Below are positions 38,501 to 47,878 of a DNA stretch of 64,000 bases, piece after piece. The notes beneath the pieces were generated by a model. The model saw nothing but the letters and a program-made list of their open reading frames with translations, searched no databases and was not told the origin of the DNA. Made by a program: the position numbers and the translations under genes. The DNA comes from Methylovulum miyakonense HT12 (GTDB lineage: Bacteria; Pseudomonadota; Gammaproteobacteria; Methylococcales; Methylomonadaceae), in the NCBI RefSeq assembly GCF_000384075.1, contig NZ_KB913025.1, positions 124,220-188,219 on the forward strand, given 5' to 3'. Numbering within the stretch: the stretch's first letter is position 1; each line of letters starts with the position of its first letter.

Positions 38501-41500
38501 TTGTGCTGGCATCCGCGAGCAACACATGTGCGGTCACATTGCCTAAGGAGTCCAGGCCTAGGTAAAAACTTTCCGAAGCTGGCTCGTCTCCCCACTTGGA
38601 AACGATCGCGCACGGCGCATTAGGGAAGGCAGGAACCAATATCCAGGCTTCGATTGAAAGCGAAACGCCTAAATCGAATTCCGCCGAGTTGCCACAGTCC
38701 ACATCGTTACCGTTAGCCTTCTGGAACGCGACTCCGCACCCCGCCTCCCAGGCGACCGCGACATGGTTCCAGGCATCGGCTAAAACAACAGCGTCCGTCA
38801 TGACCGGATCACTGCCACCCACTGCGGCGATCACATTCTGACATCCGGTGAAGATGCCTTGGGATATCGGCTGGTCGGCCGACGGGTAGATGATGAGATT
38901 TACGGCGCCCCCGGTCGCGGCACAGCCATTCGCAAAAAAGGAGCTATACATCGGGTCTTCGCTGAGGGCCCAACTCCCCAGCAAGCCGTCTTCGTAGCCA
39001 GTGAGCGCAACCGTCATCCCGCGCCGTACATTTTCAGGGGAGAGGAACGACTGCCACAGACGTACCTGGGCGTAATCCGCTACGGCGGACGACAGAATCG
39101 CGTTGCTCTGAGCGGCTTCACCCACAGAAAAATAAGCCCCCTGACTGAGAATGGTGCTGAGGCTTCCGCCTCCCTCCGGTGTGGCTATCTCTGCATCGGG
39201 CTGAACGCCATTGATGTACAGGCTGTACCTCCACACGCCATCTGAGCCCAGCGACCCTGCAACGGCAAGATGGGTCCAGACTCCCGGATCCAGTTGGATC
39301 GAACTCGGCTGCGATTCCCACGAACTGCCCTCATACTTACCGACTCCAAGGAAATTCAAATACGGATTGAGCGTCGAGTTCAGAGCCAGCTCAAGCTCAA
39401 GCAAATCTCCAGGTTGATCAACGCACACTAGGCACAAGACCGCACCCGCCGTGGCCGGGTTGAGCCAAAGTTCCATGGTGAATTGGGTTTGATCCTGGAT
39501 CAGGTTGTTTCCACTGGTCAGGCAGAAGTTGGCCATGGCGTTAGATGAATCCGCGGCCGAACTGCCGGTGATCGAAAGGCACGGTTGCGTCGCGGTGGCC
39601 AGCACGAAACTCGGCTGGACAACACCCGTTTGCGCCCCGCTGACCGCTTGCGTATCACTCAGGTTCATGAGTCCGAACGGCGCAGCGCCAGGATTCAAAC
39701 ATGAGTTCGCAAAAATAGCCCCCATTCCCGGCGCATCGAGAAGCCTCCAGTAGCCTTCCAGCCCTGGCTCAGACCCCATCAGCGTGCTGAACATTGTGCT
39801 TAAGAGTTCATCCTGCGTGCGCGCGCTTTGCCAGAAACGGACTTCCGCAAGGCTGCACGCCGCGGTGGGAGGAAGATAAGCAGACTTATCTCTTCCCCCA
39901 ATATAGAAAAAGAGGGCGTTTCCCGATGGCTTGGTCCACCGCCAAACGGTGATCGGTATGCTGTACGTTGGTTGCGGTATCCCGTTTAAGAAAATAGTAA
40001 AAATTGTCTCAGAAGCCGAGGCCGATACCGTTGCGGTGATGGCGACATGATTCCAGATATTCGGCGTCAAAGTCGGATTCCAACCATCAGGTACTGGTGA
40101 TGGTGTTGGAACAACGAATAGGTGGCTCTGTGGGTTTAGCCCGAGGCTAAGCCAAACATTGTTATCGAGGGGATCATAAACCCCCAGAATCGACCCCTGC
40201 GCGTTTGGCGTCGGGTTGACCCACATTTCGAAGGTCAGTGTATTCGAGTCCAAAAAATCGCTGCTTCCGGGAACGCTGATGAGGATATAGGATGATTCCT
40301 CCGCCTGTAGCGACCCAAAAGTAAGGCAAGGGGGGCCGCCGGCCCCGTTAAACGCCATCACCGTCCCGCCGTCACCGGGAGCGATCCATGCTTCCAGGGT
40401 CATGCTAGTCGCGGGATCCAGCAGGTTGAATTGGTTCTGATCCGCGTCAATCCAAACCAAACCGGAGCCGTCCAGTTCAATCGCCTCTTGACTGGGTGCC
40501 GCCATCCATCCCCCCATGGCGTCCGGTGCCTGCGCCGCGGCACCGCATTTCTGCACCATAGGCGGCAGACCGTTCGCCGGGAACCCGGTGAAGACGGCAA
40601 CCGCTTGCAGCAGGCTTTGCGGAAACAGCAATCCGCTGCTTGCGCCCTCGGCAAGCTTCGCATCGTAAGCGCCCGCAACAATGCCTCCACCCGCAGGATT
40701 AACGGCGATGGCGAGGATCGCGCCAGCCACGCCCGCTTCCTGGGCCAACCGGGAAACGAACTCCTCGCTGTCCAGCGGCATCCCGTAAATCCGCACCAAG
40801 GGGGTCGTCGCGTCGCGCTGGAACAACAGATCAACCTCGTCCGACATGCCGCTTGAAGCGGCCAAAATTTCCACCGATGCCGTGGTTATGCCGGGTTGCA
40901 GGTAGAGCGTCAGCGGGATGCCGTCGGTGGCGGCAATCTCGATGACGTACTGCTGATCCGGCGAGTACTGCCGCCCGTTCATAACGGCGGCGGTCACGGC
41001 GCCAGCGCCCACGGGATCGGTAGAGGAAGGGGGGATTACGCCGAAAAGGCTTGCCAGTGCCGCGAGGCTCAGGCCGCCGGAAGGATTCTGATCCGGGCGG
41101 AAGGCCACTTCGGGCTGCTGGATGATCAGCCCCAACGCGGAACCTGGCGACACCCAGAGGAAGATATCCGGGTATTGGGACAGCAATTGCGCCGCGAAAG
41201 CCTGCTGATTCGCCGGGAACTCCACCGCGCCACCTCCGTTGACCGAGCAGCCGACGGTGTTTGGCGTGGCGCTTTCCGAGATCGCAATTGAAACATCCAG
41301 CGCCCCGCTTTTGAGGAACAAGATAAGTGGGTCACCCGAGGCAAGCAGGCTGAGCGCCAGCGTATCATTCTCGCCGGGAGCATAGTAACCGGAGTTTGCG
41401 GCGTCGCCCCTCAAGATGACTGACGCTTGATACGGGTCGACCGGCAATCCCTGCCAGGTTTGCGTTATCGGCTTCCCGTGGGCGGTAAACTGCAGCGTGA

Positions 41501-43160
41501 GTTGAAGTTGTTCGCCGTCAGAAGTGGCGGTTACCGTTTGCAACGGCACATCGCCACGCGCCGAAACTAAGCCCAGGTAGCCTGTGGTTGCGCCGTTTTC
41601 CGCGTTTAGCAAAGGGAGCCTTGCGATGGGCCGCTGGCCGGTATAGTCGAAAAACACGCGCGTCCCATTCTTCACCCCGGCGTCATTCGGATCGTAGCTT
41701 GCGTTTCCCATCAGGACGGCAACGAATTGGTCGGCCTGCCGCGGAACACCAACCCACCTCTCCTCGCCAAGGTTGGTGTTTCCATAGTTAACTGCGACGT
41801 TGCAAATATCCGGGGAAATACCGTACTCGACCATGACCTGGAAATTTGAGAACAGGAAGCTGGCTCCATTGGCGACCATGTCGATCTGGCCGGTTTCGTT
41901 TCCCGCGATCCATGGCACTTGCACCGACACGCGAGCGGTCATGGTGCTGTACTGCGCGACCATGAAGGGTGCATCCCCGTTTACTGGTAAACCCGCGTAA
42001 TACAAACGAATCAGCCCGTCTTTGCTTTCCAGTAAACGTGGTGGGGCTGATGCCTGAACGTTTTCCAACAGGGCGGAGCAAATGGTGATGCCTCCCAAAG
42101 ACCCCACGACGTTGTTGAGGTAGGGGGCTTCTCCCCCGTCAACGGCTTGCACAAGCTGCGCGTTAGGGTATGCAGGCAGCGTCCCATCCGGAAGCAGCCC
42201 GAAATCGAAGATAGCCATGCCCGCTGCCGACGGGGCGGCAATCATGACGCGCGCGCCCCGCTTCAGCGTCCCTTGGTCTGGATTGTTAGGGTCGGCTGCC
42301 TCCTGGTCTCCGTACAAGACCGCATCGACCCCTTTGGTGAACGTCAGTTGAGGGTTTGAACCTCCGGGACAGATGCTGGATACTGCCGAAAGGCCCGGAT
42401 CGAGTTGCGGTAATCCGCTTTTCAACTGGGCGTAGGAGGACACGGTCACCGAATCTGCTGTCGCAACCACAAACTGCCATCTGGAGCCCGCGCCTGTCGC
42501 ACTTGGTGTAAGGATAACGGCGAAATTACCGGGCGTGACCGGAGCAACATTGCCGCCGAGAACGCCTTGCACCTCAACCAGTTCCATCGTTGGTTCGATG
42601 AAGGGATCGCCCGTCATGCCCCGATACCCCAGCGTGTCCTGCGGGCCTGCGGGAGTATCCCTGAGCCCGCTTCTGCGGTAGCGCACTTCCCAGGCTGGCT
42701 GCAATTCAAAGTTCGCTTGAGGCTCTCCCCCCGCGTCTGCCCTGGAATCGCTGGCCGAAACTGAAACCAGTAAAAAGCGGTTCAGATAGAGCGTGCCCAC
42801 GGTGCTGAGCCGAAAGAGATAGATATATCGGTTATCGGAAACAGCACAGAATGGCGCATCCGCCAGTGCCGGCTCAAAGGTTGGCGGCGCGCTGATGAGG
42901 CCCATTCCGGAGACCCGGAGCGGCGTCGACGCAGAATCCAAGCTGACACCAATCTGGGTAAGGTCGATGCTTTCCCAGCCTACAAACCCAGCATCACCAT
43001 CCTGAACGGGGGCATTAGTAGATACATTGTAGTAAATCATGTTTACGGATTGCTTTGCCGCCCTGGCCAAAAGCACCACTTTTCCTTCAAATGAAACCGA
43101 AACTGGATCGACAAGACGCACACCCTTGTCGCCTGGAGCTGAAGCGATACTAATTCCCAT
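35547..43160 (-). CDS. Giant LamG-repeat protein with a C-terminal region of unknown function
   Basis: About 2537 aa. ATG at 43160 is chosen for its GAGAGG ribosome site 8 bases upstream; a longer ORF to 43196 is less likely. No signal peptide. Residues 1-~890: beta-rich, unrecognised (RYIYLFRLSTVGTLYLNRF). About 890-1830: four to five LamG/concanavalin-like repeats, each with a strand like LTFEMWVNP, FTMELWLNP or LSIEAWILV, then xVRFWQ/EVRIWN and GYW.. ends. About 1920-1955: LRMIYLGQVQTAPTLVGFIEG, followed by a Ser/Thr-rich segment (GFSVDVNASASIGFIAEVSG) and a long C-terminal region. The gene is visibly more GC-rich than its flanks, suggesting transfer. A carbohydrate-binding or toxin-like extracellular protein is possible; nothing proves it. 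Confidence 0.82.
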   Translation of the reverse strand: MGISIASAPGDKGVRLVDPVSVSFEGKVVLLARAAKQSVNMIYYNVSTNAPVQDGDAGFVGWESIDLTQIGVSLDSASTPLRVSGMGLISAPPTFEPALADAPFCAVSDNRYIYLFRLSTVGTLYLNRFLLVSVSASDSRADAGGEPQANFELQPAWEVRYRRSGLRDTPAGPQDTLGYRGMTGDPFIEPTMELVEVQGVLGGNVAPVTPGNFAVILTPSATGAGSRWQFVVATADSVTVSSYAQLKSGLPQLDPGLSAVSSICPGGSNPQLTFTKGVDAVLYGDQEAADPNNPDQGTLKRGARVMIAAPSAAGMAIFDFGLLPDGTLPAYPNAQLVQAVDGGEAPYLNNVVGSLGGITICSALLENVQASAPPRLLESKDGLIRLYYAGLPVNGDAPFMVAQYSTMTARVSVQVPWIAGNETGQIDMVANGASFLFSNFQVMVEYGISPDICNVAVNYGNTNLGEERWVGVPRQADQFVAVLMGNASYDPNDAGVKNGTRVFFDYTGQRPIARLPLLNAENGATTGYLGLVSARGDVPLQTVTATSDGEQLQLTLQFTAHGKPITQTWQGLPVDPYQASVILRGDAANSGYYAPGENDTLALSLLASGDPLILFLKSGALDVSIAISESATPNTVGCSVNGGGAVEFPANQQAFAAQLLSQYPDIFLWVSPGSALGLIIQQPEVAFRPDQNPSGGLSLAALASLFGVIPPSSTDPVGAGAVTAAVMNGRQYSPDQQYVIEIAATDGIPLTLYLQPGITTASVEILAASSGMSDEVDLLFQRDATTPLVRIYGMPLDSEEFVSRLAQEAGVAGAILAIAVNPAGGGIVAGAYDAKLAEGASSGLLFPQSLLQAVAVFTGFPANGLPPMVQKCGAAAQAPDAMGGWMAAPSQEAIELDGSGLVWIDADQNQFNLLDPATSMTLEAWIAPGDGGTVMAFNGAGGPPCLTFGSLQAEESSYILISVPGSSDFLDSNTLTFEMWVNPTPNAQGSILGVYDPLDNNVWLSLGLNPQSHLFVVPTPSPVPDGWNPTLTPNIWNHVAITATVSASASETIFTIFLNGIPQPTYSIPITVWRWTKPSGNALFFYIGGRDKSAYLPPTAACSLAEVRFWQSARTQDELLSTMFSTLMGSEPGLEGYWRLLDAPGMGAIFANSCLNPGAAPFGLMNLSDTQAVSGAQTGVVQPSFVLATATQPCLSITGSSAADSSNAMANFCLTSGNNLIQDQTQFTMELWLNPATAGAVLCLVCVDQPGDLLELELALNSTLNPYLNFLGVGKYEGSSWESQPSSIQLDPGVWTHLAVAGSLGSDGVWRYSLYINGVQPDAEIATPEGGGSLSTILSQGAYFSVGEAAQSNAILSSAVADYAQVRLWQSFLSPENVRRGMTVALTGYEDGLLGSWALSEDPMYSSFFANGCAATGGAVNLIIYPSADQPISQGIFTGCQNVIAAVGGSDPVMTDAVVLADAWNHVAVAWEAGCGVAFQKANGNDVDCGNSAEFDLGVSLSIEAWILVPAFPNAPCAIVSKWGDEPASESFYLGLDSLGNVTAHVLLADASTRWTVTSTGVNVTDGKAHHLVFTYASSAYSPPQDDNISGPQSQGNLALFVDGQAVAVIQTTSGPQPRQGLPTFWLNQAEAAIQTTPTPVILGATAMPTSVFLLLGAIMAGNAYFQGSLGGVRIWSVALSAVQVQQAMRQRRAFGTDGCIAAWWFMEQEGDWAYDSVSNNNARLADSSMWTIIGELSSLAVYVNGEPAPAIGPAPEGLYPGYNWGDPGFAIGGSYLDQAELGGFLGQIDEVRIWNIVRTGRQIDATQFSTLKGDESGLVGYWNFDNNTFNDQTGNGNNGVGIGQTPTFVASAAPVSNEGPSVLNVYGGQATTFQSSLSGTPAIIEFADVDRGADGTLVSTLQRGYYFVDGFLNITPGFRVGDLRMIYLGQVQTAPTLVGFIEGAPPVPSENLTNPWNGTYTSFYYGTSSVTLTEAESTAVSFSVGRDAGQSMDISGSLGFSVDVNASASIGFIAEVSGTIAEAGFNIAALAGGMMGSSTGETTVRSSSWAQTISDTYSLRGQWEDPGNILNTAVSQRFLPSNTGYALVTSMTADLYVLQLNTTGAMAGKIAVPNLEIPPDKNIIVFQMDPGYIKNGTLDGKIGLLNDPDYPAADFERGSYFKPLEAYRLKADIERQTLALGAYYEQFNPQSQTALGSPVFDNNSTVPENTEAEGKLFVNRSNGGKSVRKSIVNSYVWTAAGGLHAEQEQFTDERQTTWSASANSSVNTGFSMSGKALFGPGVVFGPTGSFDFLYNWQVSATASKTKTESTGFGLNVAVTGEPILEALDSSGQNYTRQLCPGKVSAYRFNAFYLHPDAANADAFTSIVDQSWLRSSDPNAVALREASIAGNEVWRVLYRVTYVSRVPPAFSGTPNETLQPDFNRTIDVSDNAALIALILDNLGDKEATPANVGTAITAVVNPAAANSPLGALVPWWDTVRPNADPAWMGELLYDVLSYMLTGFATGAVTNSGQQAATARLHPQTAAFLRAPRHRGRC

Positions 43161-43196
43161 TATTGAACCCTCTCTATCATGACGTGGAAAAGACAA

Positions 43197-43817
43197 TAGA
43201 AGTTACGCGTGACAGAGAGAAGTTTTTGAAAACCTTGCCAGCGTGAAGATATATAAAAAATTTATTATTTAAAACAAACATATAAGAAACGATACCTTAC
43301 ATATTCATTTAAACTATACTTGGCTAAGGTTTTTTTATAAATCGCTGGCAACCTCATGATTTTTATATAATGACTGTTGTCAATGCGTAACTTCCAAATA
43401 AATGAACCCCTACCAATCTAACTACTTTTGGCTGACAATCTTGGGGGCATGCAAAACCAGGGGACAGTCAAACCGATTTTATTGTTGATCCTTAGGCGCA
43501 GTGAAAAACAGTTGTTTTGCAACAGGTCACGCCAGCGCCTATCCCCATCCATTAACTCCCCCGGTTTTACATGCCCCCTTTATTTATCCCTAAAGATACC
43601 GCGTAGCTACCATGTTGGGTCGGAACAGTGGGCTACGCCACTTCACAGCTAAAGAGTTAAAAAGCCCGCACCGCCCGCACAAAGAGCCGACTGCCCTTAC
43701 CGTTGGCAATGCTGATGAGCCGTTACGGAAAGGTGCCAAAACCTCCCCCGAATCAAATACTTTATGTTTTAGCTGCTATGCTTATGACAATAGTAAAGTA
43801 TTTATTAAGGCTTACCG
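43197..43817. other. Non-coding stretch upstream of the giant gene
   Basis: About 620 bp. The first 200 bp are AT-rich and should hold the giant gene's promoter on the minus strand. The rest has only short ORFs without RBS or family. Confidence 0.55.
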
Positions 43818-44804
43818 ATGGCAAACTTAAACCCTAATTTGAAATACCATTCGCAACCCAAGTGGCTAAACTCGCCTGCCCATGAGTGGAAAACCGGAAC
43901 ATTGGACCGGCAAGTTTTGTATGAGTGCGCAGATCTATTGCAACTTACCCCAAATTTTCACGACGCATGCCGTGGATTTGCCGAAAACATGCTGAACGCT
44001 TATGCCTCAAATTGGCTGCTTAATAAAATTGCGCGTGAAATCCCCCGCTTTGCTTTAATGGGGTTTGTCATGTATTTGCATCACCGTCGTGGACTGGACG
44101 GGCCGGGGGTGACTTATACCCGCATCCAAGAGTTGTATGCATTAGGTAGTAACCAGGGAATTTTGGCATCGCCAACACGGGTTAAAGCCATGTTGGGTTT
44201 GGCTGTGGTGGCCGGGCAGTTGAGGCGCGTGGAATCGTCGGATCGGCGGGTTAAATTACTGGAACCGACGGAAAAAATGATTGGCCCGGCTTTACATTGG
44301 CTGGAAAGCTATCTCGATGCCGTAGGGCGGGCCGTACCATTGATCAAATCGCCACAAGAACTGGCTGCCACACCGGAAATTCTTGGTGAACTGATGACCT
44401 ATATCGTGTACGCCTATCGTCATGACCGTTTTGGTTTGTCGGAAGCGTTTCCTGCCGTAGATTATTTCTTGTTGAGGGAAAACGGCTATGTAACTTTAAT
44501 GGAGATCACCCGTTCGATGCGTTTTGAACAAGGGGAATGGTATGCCCAAGCACCATCGGTAATTTTATCGAAAAACTTTTCGATGGCCCGTGGTACGGTA
44601 CGAAACCTGTTGGCTTACAGCGAAAAGCAAGGTTGGCTGACAAACTGCACTCGAGGGGGCCATAAGATAACCCTATCTTCCGACTTCGCAACCTCGTGCC
44701 AGCGCTGGGTGAGCTTGGAAATGGTTTGGATGGGCGGGCTAATAAATGCGGCGGCGGTCAATTTGACCAGGGGCCGAACCGGTTTTCCGGGCGTTGTTGA
44801 ATAA
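43818..44804 (+). CDS. Winged-helix-like regulator or replication-type protein, unrecognised
   Basis: A 328-aa protein. Two segments look like wHTH units: VTYTRIQELYALGSNQGILASPTRVKAML with the wing RRVESSDRRVKLLEPTEKM, and VILSKNFSMARGTVRNLLAYSEKQGWL. The body is hydrophobic-helical but without clear membrane helices. The reading frame ends inside an IS903-like end sequence (GGCGTTGTTGAATAAACC, 44790-44807), so the last residues may be foreign and the protein truncated or extended. The function could be transcriptional control or plasmid replication. Confidence 0.6.
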   Translation: MANLNPNLKYHSQPKWLNSPAHEWKTGTLDRQVLYECADLLQLTPNFHDACRGFAENMLNAYASNWLLNKIAREIPRFALMGFVMYLHHRRGLDGPGVTYTRIQELYALGSNQGILASPTRVKAMLGLAVVAGQLRRVESSDRRVKLLEPTEKMIGPALHWLESYLDAVGRAVPLIKSPQELAATPEILGELMTYIVYAYRHDRFGLSEAFPAVDYFLLRENGYVTLMEITRSMRFEQGEWYAQAPSVILSKNFSMARGTVRNLLAYSEKQGWLTNCTRGGHKITLSSDFATSCQRWVSLEMVWMGGLINAAAVNLTRGRTGFPGVVE

Positions 44805-44807
44805 ACC
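44790..44807 (+). repeat. IS903-like terminal sequence
   Basis: GGCGTTGTTGAATAAACC matches the recalled IS903 18-bp terminal repeat in 16 of 18 positions. It supplies the stop codon of the preceding gene. A second copy in the same orientation is at 34747-34764. Confidence 0.5.
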
Positions 44808-45103
44808 AGTTTTCCAGCATTCAAACCGGTTATATGGCGTCATCGTGGATGCACTGTGCCAATGGGTTTCACGCCATGCCGTATAAGCACAATAAGAATC
44901 CCGTCGCCATAAAATCAAAAAGCCTGGCTATAAGGCTGACGGGACTGGCGGGGCTACAATAATGGGTTGCGGCAACGTGGGGTTTTACGATCAGGTTCAC
45001 TCAAGAGGCGGTAGCTGGCTGGACCCACCAAGAATCGGTGGCGATGTAATCTTAGACAAGGCGTTGTAAAAAACACCGCCACGAACCCCATCGGCGGGGA
45101 TAG
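44808..45103. other. Decayed region with the right copy of the inverted repeat
   Basis: About 300 bp without a gene. The segment 44954-45022 is the inverted partner of 35016-35084. No full transposase remains. Confidence 0.55.
44954..45022 (-). repeat. Right copy of the inverted repeat flanking the giant gene
   Basis: It contains CAATAATGGGTTGCGGCAAC and CAAGAGGCGGTAGCTGGCTG. It is nearly identical to the reverse complement of the left copy at its two ends. Confidence 0.8.
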
Positions 45104-45820
45104 TTATTGTGAAGAGACGCTGAAACCTACGATGCCGTAAAATTCATTGCCCGAATTAGTTTCCGGCACCCCCACCCCCAGATAAAATTGGGTTTTAGGC
45201 AAGCATTGGTAAAACAGGTTGACGACCGCACCCGAAACGTTGGAATGCCCGCTGTAATAGTCGCCCTGAAACGACAACTTATCCTTGACAAACTCCAAAC
45301 TGAATCCTGTGGTATAGCCCATCACGTCCGTTGTGGTGGCCAGGGCTTTATTGGCCCAATACGTTCCGGCATGGACATTTAGAAACGGGAATGGCTGATA
45401 AATGAGCAAGCCGTAGTCGAAATTATGCCATTTCCTGCTGCTTGAGAATAAGGTTGTCCCATTCTGCAATCCCAGCACTGATCTAAAGCTGGCATTTATT
45501 TCGAAGGTTTTTGAGAGGTTGAGGTAGCTGTCCCATTCGTAATTTTGAGCCCCTCCGCCATAAATGGGGATGTTATAAAACGCGGCTTGTAAATCCCACC
45601 CATCCCTTGAGGAAAAATCTACCGTGGGGCTCAAATACGCAGCCGACTCATAGGTGTCCGATTCTAGGCTAAAAGTCCAGACATCGTCATCGTTGGCATT
45701 TGGCCTGACATCCACTTTTTTAACGGGATGGCTTTTTTTCCCAGCCTTAGCCAACACGGGTTCGGGAATCCCAAGCCAACAAATGACATAAAACAAAATG
45801 GCAAATAATGGGCGTGTCAT
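45104..45820 (-). CDS. Outer-membrane beta-barrel-like protein
   Basis: A 238-aa protein; ATG at 45820 gives a signal peptide (RPLFAILFYVICWLGIPEPVLA). A longer ORF to 45892 would read through the rplS terminator. After the signal comes a charged linker, then alternating Tyr/Phe/Trp/Gly strands (VWTFSLESDTYESAAYLSP, YNIPIYGGGAQNYEWDSY) and a C-terminal strand ending GIVGFSVSSQ, as in small porins. It resembles proteobacterial putative porins of the TorF type. It lies downstream of rplS but behind the terminator. Confidence 0.7.
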   Translation of the reverse strand: MTRPLFAILFYVICWLGIPEPVLAKAGKKSHPVKKVDVRPNANDDDVWTFSLESDTYESAAYLSPTVDFSSRDGWDLQAAFYNIPIYGGGAQNYEWDSYLNLSKTFEINASFRSVLGLQNGTTLFSSSRKWHNFDYGLLIYQPFPFLNVHAGTYWANKALATTTDVMGYTTGFSLEFVKDKLSFQGDYYSGHSNVSGAVVNLFYQCLPKTQFYLGVGVPETNSGNEFYGIVGFSVSSQ

Positions 45821-45848
45821 TGAAGGCGGCCTTAAAAAGGCCGGACAC

Positions 45849-45876
45849 AAAAAAGGCAGCCTGAGCTGCCTTTTTT
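45849..45876 (-). terminator. Rho-independent terminator of the rpsP-rplS operon
   Basis: A perfect GGCAGC / GCTGCC stem with CTGA loop and A6/T6 flanks; the T run reads on the minus strand after rplS. Confidence 0.92.
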
Positions 45877-45897
45877 CGTAAGCGGCAATCAAACCGT

Positions 45898-46242
45898 TTA
45901 CAGCTTTTCTTTGATACGCGCTGCCTTACCGGTCAAATCACGCAGGTAGTACAGTTTGGCGCGGCGGACATCACCACGGCGTTTGACGATGATTTCGCTG
46001 ATCATAGGGCTGTGGGTTTGGAAAACACGCTCGACACCCGTGCCGTGGGAAATTTTTCTGACGGTGAAGGCAGAATTTAAACCACGGTTACGTTTTGCGA
46101 TCACGATGCCTTCAAATGCCTGGATACGCTCACGTTCGCCTTCTTTTACTTTTACTTGCACTACAACGGTGTCGCCTGAATTAAATTCAGGGATCTGTTT
46201 CAATTGCAGGGCTTCCAATTCATCAATAATATTGCTCATCAC
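45898..46242 (-). CDS. rplS: Large ribosomal subunit protein bL19
   Basis: 114 aa, normal. [36 protein letters not shown] and [21 protein letters not shown] are typical. The protein sits at the 30S/50S interface. Last gene of rpsP-rimM-trmD-rplS. Confidence 0.97.
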   Translation of the reverse strand: MMSNIIDELEALQLKQIPEFNSGDTVVVQVKVKEGERERIQAFEGIVIAKRNRGLNSAFTVRKISHGTGVERVFQTHSPMISEIIVKRRGDVRRAKLYYLRDLTGKAARIKEKL

Positions 46243-46249
46243 TACACCT

Positions 46250-46999
46250 TTAATTCAATTCTACTATAAATTCTTTTAGCAGCTTTTCCTGGTCTGCGTC
46301 TAAATTCTTATTTTTTAATAAATCTGGCCGTCTTTGCCAGGTTCTTCCCAATGCTTGCTTCATCCGCCAACGGGTTATGTCCGCATGGTTTCCGCCCATT
46401 AACACATCGGGTACTGCACGGTCATTAATCTGTTCGGGCCGGGTATAGTGAGGGCAATCCAGCAATCCGGCCATATAGGAATCTTGCTGGGCAGATTCGG
46501 CATCACCCAGCACGCCGGGTAACAAACGGGTGATGGCATCAATCACTATTAACGCGGCAAGCTCACCGCCGCTGATGACATAATCGCCTAGCGACCATTC
46601 TTCATCACAATCCAAATCAACAAAACGTTCGTCCATGCCTTCATAACGCCCCGCCACCAACACCAATTGGGAAAGCTGGCAGGCCTCCTTGAGCAAGGCT
46701 TGGGTAAGCGGCTTGCCTTGCGGGCTTAAACAAACCACTTTGCTTGCGCCACTATGGGCTTGTTTGGCGTCAATTACGGCATCATGCAACGGCTGGTATT
46801 TCATGACCATCCCTGGCCCGCCGCCGTAAGGACGGTCATCGACCGTCCTATGCCGGTCATGGGTGTAATCCCTTGGGTTCCAGACTGACAAGCTGACGAT
46901 ATTGCGTTCGATAGCCCGGCCTGTTACGCCGTAGCTTGCCGCCGCCGTGACCATTTCCGGAAATAAGGTGACCACATCAAAACGTGTCAGCACCATCAA
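46250..46999 (-). CDS. trmD: tRNA (guanine37-N1)-methyltransferase
   Basis: A 249-aa SPOUT enzyme that makes m1G37 in tRNAs reading CNN and GGG codons. [10 protein letters not shown] at the start, the knot motif [17 protein letters not shown] and [16 protein letters not shown] are intact. The ATG overlaps the rimM stop by 4 bp. Confidence 0.97.
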   Translation of the reverse strand: MMVLTRFDVVTLFPEMVTAAASYGVTGRAIERNIVSLSVWNPRDYTHDRHRTVDDRPYGGGPGMVMKYQPLHDAVIDAKQAHSGASKVVCLSPQGKPLTQALLKEACQLSQLVLVAGRYEGMDERFVDLDCDEEWSLGDYVISGGELAALIVIDAITRLLPGVLGDAESAQQDSYMAGLLDCPHYTRPEQINDRAVPDVLMGGNHADITRWRMKQALGRTWQRRPDLLKNKNLDADQEKLLKEFIVELN

Positions 47000-47502
47000 A
47001 AATCAGGATCCCAATCAACGACCATTTTTTGCGCCGGCAAATCAATGCGGATAACGGTTTGTCCTTGTAAAAACGGGATTGCCCGGTCACGCTCACCTTT
47101 GACGATCACCACGTCGTTAGCCCCCGTTTCCAACAGGTTTTCGACACTACCTAACTGCACGCCTTCGACGGTTTCGACATTCAGGCCGATCAGATCCGAC
47201 CAATAGTATTCGTCTTCCGCTGCTTTTGGCAATTGTTCAGGCGTGATAAAAATCGTCCAGCCCATTAAGGCTGCCGCCTGATCCCTGTCCGTTATGCCTT
47301 CGAGCTTGGCAACCACCGCACCGCCTTGCAAGGCGCCTTCAAGGACATTAACTGTCTTGGCCTCACCGCCTTTTTTTAGCAGCCAAGGCGAATAGTTAAG
47401 GATATTCTCGCGGTCATCGGTAAATGAAAATACCTTTACCCAGCCTTTTATACCAAAAACGCCGGAAACTTCGCCAACGTTGATAAGTTCTTTGCCTGGC
47501 AA
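46996..47502 (-). CDS. rimM: Ribosome maturation factor RimM
   Basis: 168 aa. N-terminal RimM domain ([20 protein letters not shown]) and C-terminal PRC barrel-like domain ([16 protein letters not shown]). It assists 30S head assembly at S19. Coupled to trmD by ATGA and 5 bp after rpsP. Confidence 0.96.
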   Translation of the reverse strand: MPGKELINVGEVSGVFGIKGWVKVFSFTDDRENILNYSPWLLKKGGEAKTVNVLEGALQGGAVVAKLEGITDRDQAAALMGWTIFITPEQLPKAAEDEYYWSDLIGLNVETVEGVQLGSVENLLETGANDVVIVKGERDRAIPFLQGQTVIRIDLPAQKMVVDWDPDF

Positions 47503-47507
47503 ACGGA

Positions 47508-47759
47508 TTAGGCAGCCGCTTTTGCTGCGTCTTTAATCAATTTCGCAACGCGGTCAGAAGGTTGTGCACCGTTTGCTTGCCAGTAAGCAACGCGTTCACC
47601 GTCTAAACGTAACCTTTCTTCATTGCCACGCGCCAATGGGTTAAAAAAACCAACGCGCTCAATATAACGCCCATCACGCGAACTGCGGCTATCGGTTACA
47701 ACGACGTGGTAAAAAGGGCGGTTTTTTGCACCACCTCTTGAAAGACGAATGGTTACCAT
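47508..47759 (-). CDS. rpsP: Small ribosomal subunit protein bS16
   Basis: 83 aa. [20 protein letters not shown] and [16 protein letters not shown] are the family motifs. First gene of the rpsP-rimM-trmD-rplS operon; ffh stands upstream on the same strand. Confidence 0.97.
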   Translation of the reverse strand: MVTIRLSRGGAKNRPFYHVVVTDSRSSRDGRYIERVGFFNPLARGNEERLRLDGERVAYWQANGAQPSDRVAKLIKDAAKAAA

Positions 47760-47801
47760 CTAATTTCCTCGAAAAAACATTCAGTAATTGTTAATCCAAC
47801 T

Positions 47802-47829
47802 ATTTTACGCGAATTTACTGATAAGTGAA
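47802..47829 (-). promoter_or_regulatory. Candidate promoter of the rpsP operon
   Basis: Minus-strand -10 TAAAAT (47802-47807) and -35-like TTCACT (47824-47829) with a 16-bp spacer, about 43 bp before the rpsP start. Confidence 0.35.
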
Positions 47830-47878
47830 GAAAAATTACCATTTACATCACTCTATCAGCACATCTTTTGTCCGCGGC

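Noticed and set aside
43428..43830. Two short ORFs upstream of the winged-helix gene
   Set aside because: No ribosome sites, no family, atypical composition.
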